DNA of 64,000 bases, from contig JABAKD010000028.1 in NCBI GenBank assembly GCA_012845835.1, forward strand, positions 2,382,242-2,446,241, read 5' to 3'. A program made the position numbers and the translations under genes. The notes below the pieces were generated by a model. That model had not been told where the DNA came from. It did no database searches and was given only the letters and a program-made list of their open reading frames with translations. Below, piece by piece: positions 56,301-64,000 of this stretch (positions within the stretch are counted from its first letter, which is position 1; each line of letters begins with the position of its first letter). Source of the DNA: Undaria pinnatifida. Lineage: Eukaryota > Sar > Phaeophyceae > Laminariales > Alariaceae.

Positions 56301-59300
56301 GATGAGTGGGGACGCCGCGCATTTTTATTGCATCAGTATACATTCTTCGCGCGTAATCACAAGTTGGCTGATCGTAAGCGTACGATGGGAGATGATCAAC
56401 TCCTCGGGCAGCCACAAAAAAAAGAACAACCAAATCCAAAAATTAGCAATGCAACCACAGCTCTTGGGTAGCGCAAGTCGCCAGTCGTCTGCCGTCAGTT
56501 ACCGATGGCGCCTTCTTCTGCTCACGGAGAAGGAACTCACCCGCAACAAGAATTGTTCCAAGAAGCGACGTATCAACCGCGCGACCCTCCACATCGTCAG
56601 AACAAGAGCACCCCAACACGCCTACAAGCTACCGCTTGCAACGTTTGCGCGTCAAAGCAGCAACCGCAAAAAAACAGTACCAAAGTTAGAATCACAGCTG
56701 CGCTGTCCCCCCCCCCCCCCCCCCCCCCTCCTCGGTAAGACCGTCAAAACCGCAAATAAGAAAAGCCATCAAAGTTCGTATCACAGCTGAGTTGTCCACC
56801 CAAACATCCCCCCCCCCCCCCCCGAACATCCCCCCGAATCTCACCAGACGAGACCCCTTGTGGATAAGCCGGATTGTGCTAGGGCAGATCATCATCGACG
56901 TGTCCGGCGTAGGAGCGGAAGGCTTGCGCCTTTTACCTCCCCTACGCCCACGCCCACGCCCACGCCCTCCATTGCCGCCGGGTACAGAATTCCCTCCCCC
57001 CAGAGCGCAACCGCTTCCACCGCCGCTGCCGCCATCCTCGGAAACTGGCGCGACAGCGCCCAACGCCCTCCTCCGCGAGACGAAAGCCTTAAGGCGCTCA
57101 ACTCCCGACATTCCAGAGTAGCGGTCGACAGAAACATCGTAGGTCTTGTCGCCGTAGCGCACTTTGATCTGAATGGTTGAGTGCCAGGCGTTACGTGCGT
57201 TGTACGGTGATGTAAATTTATAATGAGGCCTTTCTTAGCCTGCCGTTATTAGCCTTGCAAGGCAAAAAAAGCTCTTCGTTGCGGGGTGTGTACAGCCGTC
57301 CACTACCCAAGTAGCTCGTCTGTCTGTCTCTCTGTCTGTCTGTCTGTCTGCTGTGTAACGCTGTCTGTCGGCGGCTAGATCATTGATCGCGAGGGCTATA
57401 CGCCGCTGATTTCCACAAACACGGGGTCTACATGTGCGGACGAGTTTACGCTAACTCGTCAGTCTTGTTTCGTCGCAATCCATCTCGGGCAGGTCGTGAT
57501 CGTCGGGCTGATATGGTTTTAGGCGGCCGTGTGGCGGATATTGTTCATTGTGTGTTATTTTTTGCTTCGAACGGCACATGGCCCACTGCAAGTATAAAGC
57601 CGCCTTGTCTCATTTACCACTTCTGCCATTTATAGTAGCGAGGCCATGTTTTGCCGTGCATGGTGAAAAGCCGCTTCATTACGGGGTGCGTACAGGTTCC
57701 CAATACCTAGTTTGTAGATATATCTGTCTGGCTGTCTGTCTACGTATACATACTTAGGCCGCCTGCCTGTCGGTATATATGTCTGCAGCGTACTATCTGG
57801 CGGCGCCGTAGATCACTGATTGCGAGAGCTGCACGTCTGGCTGTCTGTCTACGTATATATACTTAAACCGCCTGCCTGTCGGTATATATGTCTGCAGCGC
57901 ACTATCTGTCGGCGCCGTAAATCACTGATTGCGAGAGCTGCACGTATCTAATTTCTACAAAACCCGGCGTCTACAGAAGCGGGCGAGCGTGGGCTAACCC
58001 CTCTTTTGTTGCACCCCATCTCGAGTTGGCCGCGGTCGCCGTGCTCCTGTGGTGCCTGGTGCTGTGCGTTTTCAATTTTGGATGCGACTAAATACTTTAT
58101 GGTTTTTGTGTTCTTCGAAAGAGCACGGCCTGCTGCACGTACGTCGCGCTTTTGCCTCATTTACCACTATACTTGTACTTCGCACATGCTTTTTTGGGGG
58201 GGAAATTGCTACTATTTTTTTTTTTTTTTTTTTCATCCTCCGGCGGATGGGGGAAAATAAAGCTTTAGCTCACCACACTTCCACGTATAGCTAAATTTCC
58301 ACATCTCGGGGGAGACAACGTAGAGCTCGTAATATGCCAAACAAACGTATATCCTGGTATCAGCTACCGTGGTATGCGCGTATTGCCGGGCGTTTCTTGC
58401 ACTCACGTTGACCTTGAAATCGGGATCGTCGCGGCCAGGCGACGTTGAAGCTCCTCCCTTTCCGGGACTACCCGCCCCTCCATCGTCTTCCTTGCTTCCT
58501 TCCAGCACCCATTCCTGTCAAAAGGGGGGAGATTCGCCCGGAGAAATAGAGCGAATGCCGCTTCAAGTAGACGCTCAAGGCATACTCTGTACACATTGAT
58601 TGGTGAATTGCACCAAACGCGCAAAATCCAACAGCTGACACAACGCGTGGGGCGTTTTTTCGACACTTCTGCGACATGCGCGATACGCTTTTGGTTTTTG
58701 GTAAATTTAGGGGTGGAGGTCATCTACGGCATTAGGGCTACATTGTATCAGGACATGACGAAAACGAAATGAAAAATGCCCCTACGAAGCACCGGCGAAG
58801 CGTTCATCCAGCGGACAGATCATACCTCACCTCATGATCTATCTTTCAGGGAACATAGATTCCTTGTCTATACATAACATGCATGGTCTACATGACGATG
58901 CCAGATGGAATCTGTATGATCTGCATGATTTAATACATGTCTCCTGCGTTTGATCTGTACTACACAGATCTCAGTCAACATACCATAATGACAGATACAG
59001 CATCTAGATGATCTAGATCGTGATCTGTCCGGTGTGTCGAAATTCCATATGCCTTAGATGGGGGCGATTGTGTTAGCTCCATGATTGCACGATCATAAAA
59101 ACTGCTGAATCGCCTACGATATTGTGGCGAGTACCTAACGAAAAAACAAGCAAACCCAGTAAGACTAAACAAAAGCTCCATTAACTCAACAAAGCCAACA
59201 ACCAATACATTGATGACGTAATTCAAGAACAAGCTGTCGCAAAGAGCGACGACGTACTGTAATACCACCCCACTTTAGGCACCCATACTCAATCAAAACA

Positions 59301-62300
59301 AACAGGCCATTCAAACCGATCAAAGTCGGCGAAAAAACACCTCGTTCATCACTAACACGAAATACGAAGATGAGCGTTGTCATATACATACGAGCACGCG
59401 AGGATTCAGAAAACCATTTCGTCCTCTCGTTGACCCTGGGATATACTATTTCCCGGGGAGTTCCTATCGTTACTTGGCGGTGCAACCGGCAAAAAAAAAT
59501 GAAAAATTAACTTCAGCTATACGTTACAGGTACACCTGGGATATTAATGAGTTATTTCATGTCGGCGGTGCTATTGTGCTTCCTAACAAACAAATCCGAA
59601 GCAAGGCAGCAACTTGAACTCTCTTGCCTTATATACCCCATGCCCCCTCCGCTTTTGGGGCGGAGAGCCGCTTCTAAACCTCAGTACACATGCTCGAAGT
59701 ATACAATAGTTGACTATATGGGGCCGATGGTATATTTCCTTTACAACAAACTTCAAAGCAAGACAGTCAACGATCCTCCCCGCCATGAGCTGTCGTTGGT
59801 GGGTGACCCCGACCCACCTGCATTCTGTTCTTGAGGGTGAGGTTGATTGTCGCGGCTGTGCTGCGATGAACGAACACACGCCACCGCTCGACGATAGACA
59901 GCCATAACCAAACACACCACAAAAAGTCACTCAAAATAGCAAAAATCGATGGAAGGCGGCCAACTACCCTTACTTCCGCGAGCTGCCCAGATACCCTGAC
60001 CAATCCACCTGTATCCTGCTCTTGAGGGTGAGGTTACTCATCACTTTTCCGCCGCGACGACTCACACACGCCACTACTTTACTACAGGCGATCACAACAA
60101 AAAACGTCAACAAAACACCCCTCAAGCCCACTAACATCGATGGCAGGCAGCCCACTTCCCTCAATTTCGTGGACTGTCACTGCCGAGAGACAACCCTGAC
60201 CCACCTGTATCCTGCTCTTGAGGGCTAGGTTGCTCGTCACATCTCCGCTCCGAATCTCCTCGCCCGTCATGGGAGAACTAGGCCGCCTTCCATTGCTGGC
60301 GCATGCCGAGAACCACTCCAGAATAGCATGACGCTCATAGCTACAACAGCAAATGATATCGATGGGAAGTTTGTTATGCAGCAGAGTATCGACGGAATTC
60401 ATTAGGTAGCAGAAAATATCGATGGAATGCCTGTTAAGCGGCAGAAAATACCGATGTAATGTTCGTTATGCCGAATAAAATATCGATGGAATGTCCGTTA
60501 GGTAGTAGAAAGTATTGATGGGGTGTTCGTGAGGAATGGCGTGGGGTCACCGTTCGTTTCGCGTTGCGAGAACAATGAATTACGAAGAAGAAATCACCTG
60601 GTGGCCACGGATTAGCCTCTAAGGGATTTCAGATGGGACACAGCGAGAACGTGACGCTTACAGCGTCGACTAAAGCAACCAGGGCCGGTTGGGTAAGGCA
60701 TCACATAGATGGAGTACCCGAGCTTAAACACGCAAGGACTTGCACAACACGCGCAACAAGGGACGGTTATTAAGACAACACGTGTACTGTTCTTTGGAAA
60801 TATGTATCCCAAACGGGTTAATAGTGCAGTGACCATATATATCTGTTTGCCCCCCCCCCCCGTAATGGTACATTTACCGTTCAAGCCCACATTAGTACCC
60901 GAACACTATTACCGGTAATAGGTTTTGGTTCAGACAACCTGGTACACAAGCAGCACATGAGGCATGAAAAAATCATACTTAAAAGCAGTAAAATTCATCG
61001 TGGAAGGCAGAAAACTGTGCGTTCCGCGACACACGGGGCACTTTCGATGTCGACGCACCCACTCTTGGAAGAAGAAAAACCGGGAAAACCTGAAAGTGGC
61101 TCAGGGCCCACCGGTTCTGATTGGCTGCAGTAACCGCAAAACAACAAAAAATGGTAAGTAAGAACTTGTTTTATAATACAAGCGGCCGGCGTCATCACTC
61201 AGCTTGCAAAGTAGTGTATCAAGCACTCAGCTTGTCGAACTCACAGTTGACGTATTACATATATTTTTTAATCGCCCGGCAGATGTGGAAAAAAAACTTC
61301 AGCTCACCACAGTTCCACGTCTGGTTCATGGGTCAATTCTAACTCAGATGTAGAATGCAGCGGTGCTACCGCGGCAACATAAAATAAGAAAGCCTGTGAG
61401 TCGAAAGCACACAAACTCCGGCGCAAGCACCCCCTCACCTGTGTCCGTCGACTGCCACGGCGGGATCCACCATCAAGCCCTGCGGCAGCCAAAGGCGGGG
61501 GGGTCACGGGTTAACCCACGGCGTCAAACGGCGGAGCGATCGTCGCCGTGCCGTCGATGGGGGTGATCGAAGTTAAAGGGGGCGGTTGGACTTTCGGTGT
61601 CGGGCGCGCTCAATCCCATCAAGCGTCGGACCATTTCAAGGTTCCTATCCAGGGTGAAACCCCGAAACATATATAGGTACGTACCAGCACCAGGTATACC
61701 GGCTGAAATATTAACAATATTGCGAGCCTTTAGGTCGTTTGTGCTTGAAGGTTGTCTCTTTGTGGAATCATCATGTATACCACATGCAGTACTAGGAATA
61801 TTGATATTTCGAGTTTGTAGGCCTTCTTTGTTTTACGATTGTCTCCTCGTGATTATCGATGTACCGGTAGTATTTCCAGGCTTCCACGAAACTACGCAGC
61901 CAACATAATTATAGTTGCTGTCGTTCCGTCCCTTACCTGTGTGATCGGGCAAATGAACTGCCGCGGGGCCCACTCCGAATCATCGGTGCGTTCTTGCTCG
62001 TCCGACTCGCTCTCCTTTTCGAGTAGGATGTCCATGAACTCCTTGCGGTAGCGACGGTAGATCTGCCGCGAGCGGAAGCAACCAAACGGTGTCACGTTCC
62101 GTGATACAAGCTACAAGCACGCCATCTGCCACGATTTACTGCGAAATCTTCCTGAATAGTGGCCACGGTGTAAGAGAGACGTGCGCCGGGGTGTAATACG
62201 CTGATGCGTGGCGACTGGCTGGCAAGCGCCACGCGGAGGGGTCATTGCGTAGGCAGAGAACAAGCTGTAGGGAGGCTCTCACCCATAACATTGGAGGCTT

Positions 62301-63899
62301 TAGGGGTTCCTCAAGTACAGGAAGGCGTTCCCATCTAGGGAACCCTGTCTTGACTTCCAGTGTTATGACAGCGAGTCTTCCGACAACTTGGTCTCTGCCT
62401 ACACAGTGGTCCCTCCGCGTGGTATGCGTGCGGTCGGTCACAACACACCAACGCAATACACCCTGGCGAACGTTGTTGCACCCCCCCTCCTGCCCGACGC
62501 ATAACTATTGTGGGCGCAAAACAGGCATCCTAGTCACGGCCCAGCAACAGCGTGCGCCTTCCATCCAAATACCCTCCGTTCCTTGGCTTCCCGTCGCTGC
62601 GAGATTACCACAAAACACACTACGTTAGCCCACAGCACGCATTGTGTCACGAGCTTTGTAGGGGTGGTCCAAATAAACCGTTAGAAGTGCGTGTGGGGAG
62701 CTCGTCATTCTCTGTCAATCAGCTACGACTAGTTCCTCCACGTCCACGCCCTCCCCTCCTCCCAAACATGATGTTCGATGCCTCGGCTATCTGCGCATGG
62801 TCGATCCCGTCCCCGGTCACTTTCTCTCAGTCGTCGACCTTCTCCGCGCGCCCTCTCCCTCCCGTCACAGCAAAATGTTGAGAGACGCTTTCGCCATCTA
62901 TCTGCAAAAAACGACTTTTTCCTGGAAGGCTGCTCACCTTTGCGTTCCTCACCGCGACCTTCTTGCTCTGTTCAGAGCCCGGGCGATAGTTCTCTAGCAC
63001 CAGCTCTTCGAGCACCATCTACAGCAGAGCAACACAACAAAACACGGGCGTTATCAATAAGAGCGCGACTGTCGACGTGACTGAAGAGCGATCTACCAAA
63101 ACAAACTTGCTCCTGGAAAAGTTAGTTTGATGAGTGATTCTTGATAAAGACAGGATGGTACTGCTGTAGCGCACGACCATATAATGAACGAAACACATAT
63201 TATAGCCGCCAAAGCGGCATGCCCGGTCAGGGGCCCGGGGAGGGGGGCGCATAACGTACAACACTCCAGCGTGGGAATCACACCTGCTCTAATCAGTGGA
63301 TTATTCAGACAGCGATAGTAAAAGCGTTTTCGTCGCCGCCGTTTCCTGCATCAGACACACTCAGGTACAGTAGTTTACATCTCCCAGATGGTTCCACGCA
63401 TACAATACGTGCCAATATCGCAGCATAGCGTGTTCTCCATAAGTTTATATGACCTTGCAGTCTTCAGGTGGGGGGGGTGCGTACGGGGCATATATCGTCA
63501 GGCATCTCCTGGTGTTTGGCGTCAAACTTTCTCGCTGCTGACACTTAGGTCAACTGTTGACAAATTTCAAAGGCAGCGGATGGTTCAGAGCCTAAACCCT
63601 GGCAGTGGATTTCTTTCTCAGCCTGTCTCCATTTTGCCGTTCAGGAACAGGGCTTACTGAGCAAATTGGCTGGCGAGTGCTGCGTACTGGAGGAGTTTCT
63701 GTCACCCACACAATCAGACACACGACAAGTTTACCTCTGAGTACATGCGCCTCCCTCTGAACCCGGATTTCGGTAACAGCAGGCTGCCGAAACGTCGGTC
63801 GAGCATGGCCGCCGCCTCTCGTAGTTGCGGTAGGCAGGTGTGAGCAAGAAGGGCGTTCTTCAATGCGGTCTTCTCGGCGTGCCTGCGCAGGCCCGTCAA
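41258..63899 (-). CDS. Giant ubiquitin-pathway protein: U-box, Ubl, vWA-like and UBC (E2) domains on one chain (5' end outside window)
   Basis: Exons (minus): 63899-63735, 63018-62938, 62062-61937, 61479-61439, 60340-60205, 58514-58407, 57168-56845, 55869-55720, 55238-55072, 54632-54609, 53936-53862, 51984-51879, 51045-50756, 49894-49705, 47181-47075, 46852-46663, 46163-45972, 45085-44895, 44348-44222, 43701-43470, 42999-42876, 42819-42665, 42001-41899, 41738-41603, 41311-41258. Phases match throughout, giving 1,197 residues without a stop. Least sure: the 55720/55238 junction, the 24-nt exon, the 43470/42999 junction, and the last three exons. Two introns use GC-AG. Order: helical N-part, U-box (about 116-183), Ubl (220-350), vWA-like (425-645), UBC (742-885, Cys826), unknown C-part. 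The U-box would bind a loaded E2; here an E2 module is tethered to it, suggesting a self-sufficient or regulated ligase. I do not recall this architecture from model organisms. Confidence 0.85.
44450..44580 (+). repeat. (CCCA)n and (AGCCA)n simple repeats in intron
   Basis: CACCCACC-type units followed by CAGCCCAGCC and AAGCCAAGCC units. Confidence 0.8.
44895..46852 (-). other. UBC (E2 ubiquitin-conjugating) domain
   Basis: Three exons: RMRRVQREMMNMIKNPHP, AFEVFPSDNDMCFWKAIVTG then PESTPYKGGCW, VYFPPSYPSVAPDIRF, IRHCNINAHGR, then VCHSLLDRSWTP, ILGCVYGLLLYPDHDDPLD. Cys826 (GRVCHSLL) is in the active-site position (usual G.ICL..L), and the WTP and PDDPL-like signatures follow. The HPN tripeptide reads HCN: the oxyanion-hole Asn is kept and the Pro is replaced by a second Cys. 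Catalysis is therefore plausible. Confidence 0.9.
47640..47925 (+). repeat. GATCGTGATCTGTC repeats in intron
   Basis: GATCGTGATCTGTC or close forms, followed by GCGTGCAA/GCGTACAA, recur near 47660, 47780 and 47905. The same motif recurs at 49130-49620, and it is related to the GATC-rich dispersed repeat. Confidence 0.65.
48160..48775 (+). repeat. Three AGCTC / CGTGCGGTGCC repeat blocks in intron
   Basis: Blocks starting near 48165, 48385 and 48660 each have (CAGCT)n or (AGCTC)n, then GCAGCGCAGCGC, then (CGTGCCGTGCGG)n-like sequence and, in the first two, TACTTACTxTTTCGTxCATG. The spacing is about 220-275 bp. Confidence 0.7.
49130..49625 (+). repeat. TCTAGATCGTGATCTG repeats in intron
   Basis: At least six copies of GATCTAGAT..TGATCTG-like sequence with a following ATGTGTGCAA..TTTAGCAATA block, and (C)CCCACCTGC near 49390, 49525 and 49655. 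Confidence 0.7.
49928..49976. repeat. Poly(G) tract just upstream of a vWA exon
   Basis: About 22 Gs in a row at 49930-49951, then GGGAGGGAGGGG. On minus this is a C-run 30-50 bases before the acceptor of exon 49894-49705, so it is part of the pyrimidine tract. Confidence 0.85.
50030..50265 (+). repeat. GATC-rich dispersed repeat, copy 2
   Basis: Matches 38215-38450 in order (GGACAGATCATGATCCAGAT, ATCTATCGCTATGA, CCAACCCAGG, CACCCGGCAACATGA, AGACTAGGGATCTG). Confidence 0.7.
50486..50670 (+). repeat. Dispersed repeat, copy 1 (partner at 54690-54895)
   Basis: GGGCTGGT.G, GTTACT, TTTTCAAGA, GAACGCCTGTG, ACTTGCGACACCCCCCGGGA-like, TTCAAGC and AAGGGGA blocks are shared in order by both copies; both lie in introns of the U-box/E2 gene. 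Confidence 0.7.
50671..50768. repeat. 60-bp tandem duplication across the donor of a vWA exon
   Basis: TCAAGCCTCATAGATGCGCG near 50685 and TCCAAGTCTCACAGATGCGC near 50743 are 60 bp apart. On minus, the real donor reads GCGCATCT|GTGAGAC and the copy GCGCATCTATGAGGC, so the copy has lost its GT. Confidence 0.65.
51593..51615. repeat. (AATG)n microsatellite
   Basis: Five to six tandem AATG units in an intron. Confidence 0.85.
51970..52322. repeat. Tandem duplication of the acceptor edge of a vWA exon
   Basis: TCGTACGCTTGAGTCCTAAC, AAAGCACCGC, ATCGACGTCACAGCATGGG, AAGAGCTT at 51970-52021 recurs at about 52265-52320. The copy carries the acceptor side and about 20 bases of exon (on minus GAAAG|ACCCAAGCGTACGAG). 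Confidence 0.7.
52780..52870 (-). mobile_element. Degenerate SINE family 1-like tail
   Basis: GGCGAAGGGGTAAAAAGC, AAGCTCACGATACGTCCACG then TTGCTTTACCCA resembles the SINE body with many changes. Weak support. Confidence 0.35.
54690..54895 (+). repeat. Dispersed repeat, copy 2 (partner at 50486-50670)
   Basis: See partner; the order of shared blocks is identical. Confidence 0.7.
55720..57168 (-). other. Ubiquitin-like (Ubl) domain with a Gly/Arg-rich insert
   Basis: Exon one: IKVRYGDKTYDVSVDRYSG, VERLKAFVSRR, then a ~60-residue Gly/Ser/Arg-rich insert (GGRGRGRGRRGGKRRK), then PSTIRLIHKGSRL. Exon two: QYTLLGLSEGDVVLALDVEV. This matches the ubiquitin fold (strand, V..LK helix, RLI.KG..L, GD.V.L). 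There is no C-terminal GlyGly at a processing position; the chain continues, so it is an integral Ubl and not a precursor. Confidence 0.75.
56705..56825. repeat. Two poly(C) runs in intron
   Basis: C-runs of about 20 at 56708 and about 17 at 56806, each preceded by GTT..GTATCACAGCTG-like sequence (ATCACAGCTGCGCTGTCC and ATCACAGCTGAGTTGTCC). The pair is a tandem duplication of about 95 bp. Confidence 0.75.
57310..57950 (+). repeat. CTGT microsatellite and 109-bp tandem duplication
   Basis: (CTGT)n at about 57318-57350. A 109-bp unit (CTGTCTGTCTACGTATA, CCGCCTGCCTGTCGGTATAT, GCGAGAGCTGCACGT) starts near 57726 and 57835. A more diverged relative of its end lies near 57385-57460. Confidence 0.8.
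58216..58293 (-). mobile_element. Truncated SINE family 1 copy with poly(A) on minus
   Basis: T17 at about 58217-58233, then CATCCTCCGGCGGATGGGGG and TAAAGCTTTAGCTCACCACA, CTTCCACGTAT. The 5' (tRNA-like) part is missing, a usual 5' truncation. Confidence 0.75.
58800..59040 (-). repeat. GATC-rich dispersed repeat, copy 3 (inverted)
   Basis: The reverse complement begins CACCGGACAGATCACGATCT and follows the order of copies 1 and 2 (TGTATCTGTCATTATG, AGTACAGATCAAACGCAGG). Confidence 0.6.
59800..60060 (-). pseudogene. Two decayed tandem copies of the 3' end of the last U-box exon
   Basis: Copies end at 60009 and 59818, 196 and 191 bp downstream (on minus) of the real exon end at 60205. They read MSNLTLKSRIQ|GTGGAT and INLTLKNRMQ|GTGGGT against TSNLALKSRIQ|GTGGGT. 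Both keep reading frame, the final helix and a GT donor, while their 5' halves are lost. Possible acceptors exist (CTGTAG near 60090; ATCGCAG near 59862). Confidence 0.75.
61180..61265 (+). repeat. Dispersed repeat copy (with 8460-8555, 32295-32385)
   Basis: AAGCGGCCGGCGTCATCACT, CAGCTTGCAAAG, GAACTCACAGTTGACGTATT. A SINE-like tail follows directly. Confidence 0.6.
61262..61350 (-). mobile_element. Diverged SINE family 1 copy
   Basis: ATATTTTTTAATCGCCCGGC then AGATGTGGAAAAAAAACTTC, AGCTCACCACAGTTCCACGT, AACTCAGATG. Same block order as the other copies, with a degenerate tail. Confidence 0.55.
62938..63899 (-). other. Helical region upstream of the U-box
   Basis: Two exons encode Ala/Leu/Arg/Glu-rich helices (EKTALKNALLAHTCLPQLRE, EELVLENYRPG). 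They join in phase 0 to IYRRYRKEFMDILLEKE before the U-box. No family recognised. The left exon opens with an acceptor, so more coding sequence lies beyond the window. Confidence 0.6.
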
Positions 63900-64000
63900 C
63901 TGAGGGCACCAGCAAAGCGGCGCACAGGAAATATATGCAATTATTCGTCATAACCAAAGCACATACAGTACGCAAGTACAGCAGCACCGGAGCGGTTATT

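Larger units (their letters stand above)
60205..62062 (-). other. U-box domain (E3-type)
   Basis: Three exons give RQFICPITQ, GLMVDPAVAVDGH, SYERHAILEWF, then SPMTGEE and SNLALKSRIQEW. This is the canonical U-box series: F.CPIT..lM.DPV...DGhsYER.ai..W, P.t...l..N.aLk..I. Key E2-contact positions (I and P of CPIT, the P after the linker, the DGH/YER turn) are in place. The 41-nt middle exon ends in phase 2 and is completed by the next exon to Ser-Tyr-Glu-Arg. Confidence 0.9.

Noticed and set aside
62245..62456. Possible extra exon between the helical region and the U-box (minus, ending TTATGG|GTGAGAG)
   Set aside because: A good donor, but no acceptor gives a convincing peptide, and exons 62938 and 62062 already join in phase.

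Overview
This is nuclear DNA of a eukaryote, most likely a brown alga or close stramenopile. The evidence is long GT-AG introns (0.2-3 kb) full of simple repeats, short exons of moderate GC, interstitial TTAGGG-type telomere repeats, poly(A)-tailed SINE-like inserts, and no operons or Shine-Dalgarno sites. I cannot name the species. Genes were rebuilt by hand by joining exons whose splice sites and reading phases agree.

Four genes are supported. (1) 2419-5290 (+): the 3' part of a SMYD-type SET protein; its start is not in view. (2) 21243-29399 (-): a complete 12-exon gene of 1,565 codons with no stop or frame break. It encodes a DNA-transposon protein in which a DEDD 3'-5' exonuclease sits between the second Asp and the putative Glu of a DDE transposase core, with Cys-rich modules at both ends. 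(3) 31536-36848 (+): an RluA/RluD-type pseudouridine synthase with an S4 domain, in four visible exons, plus a decayed tandem copy of its last exon. (4) 41258-63899 (-): about 25 exons of one very large gene running off the right edge. Its product carries, in order, a U-box (E3), a ubiquitin-like domain, a vWA-like domain and a UBC (E2) domain with its active-site Cys, followed by about 300 residues of no family I recognise. An E3-type and an E2-type module on one chain is the main result of the window.

The rest is repeats. 1-2400 and 5300-21200 hold minisatellites (a 43-bp unit at 11.2-13.9 kb, a GACCCG array at 17.2-18 kb), tandem duplications, three elements with terminal inverted repeats (10.3, 15.3 and 16.1 kb), and two SINE-like families with a shared 3' tail (12.9, 13.9, 19.0, 31.2, 58.2, 61.3 kb). 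29.4-31.5 kb and 36.9-41.2 kb hold no gene I can support.

A recurring theme is short tandem duplication across exon edges: the last RluA exon, the last U-box exon (three copies), and two vWA exon edges. In the RluA gene a 182-bp TA-flanked element has also split the polypyrimidine tract of the spare exon. No tRNA, rRNA or CRISPR array was seen.
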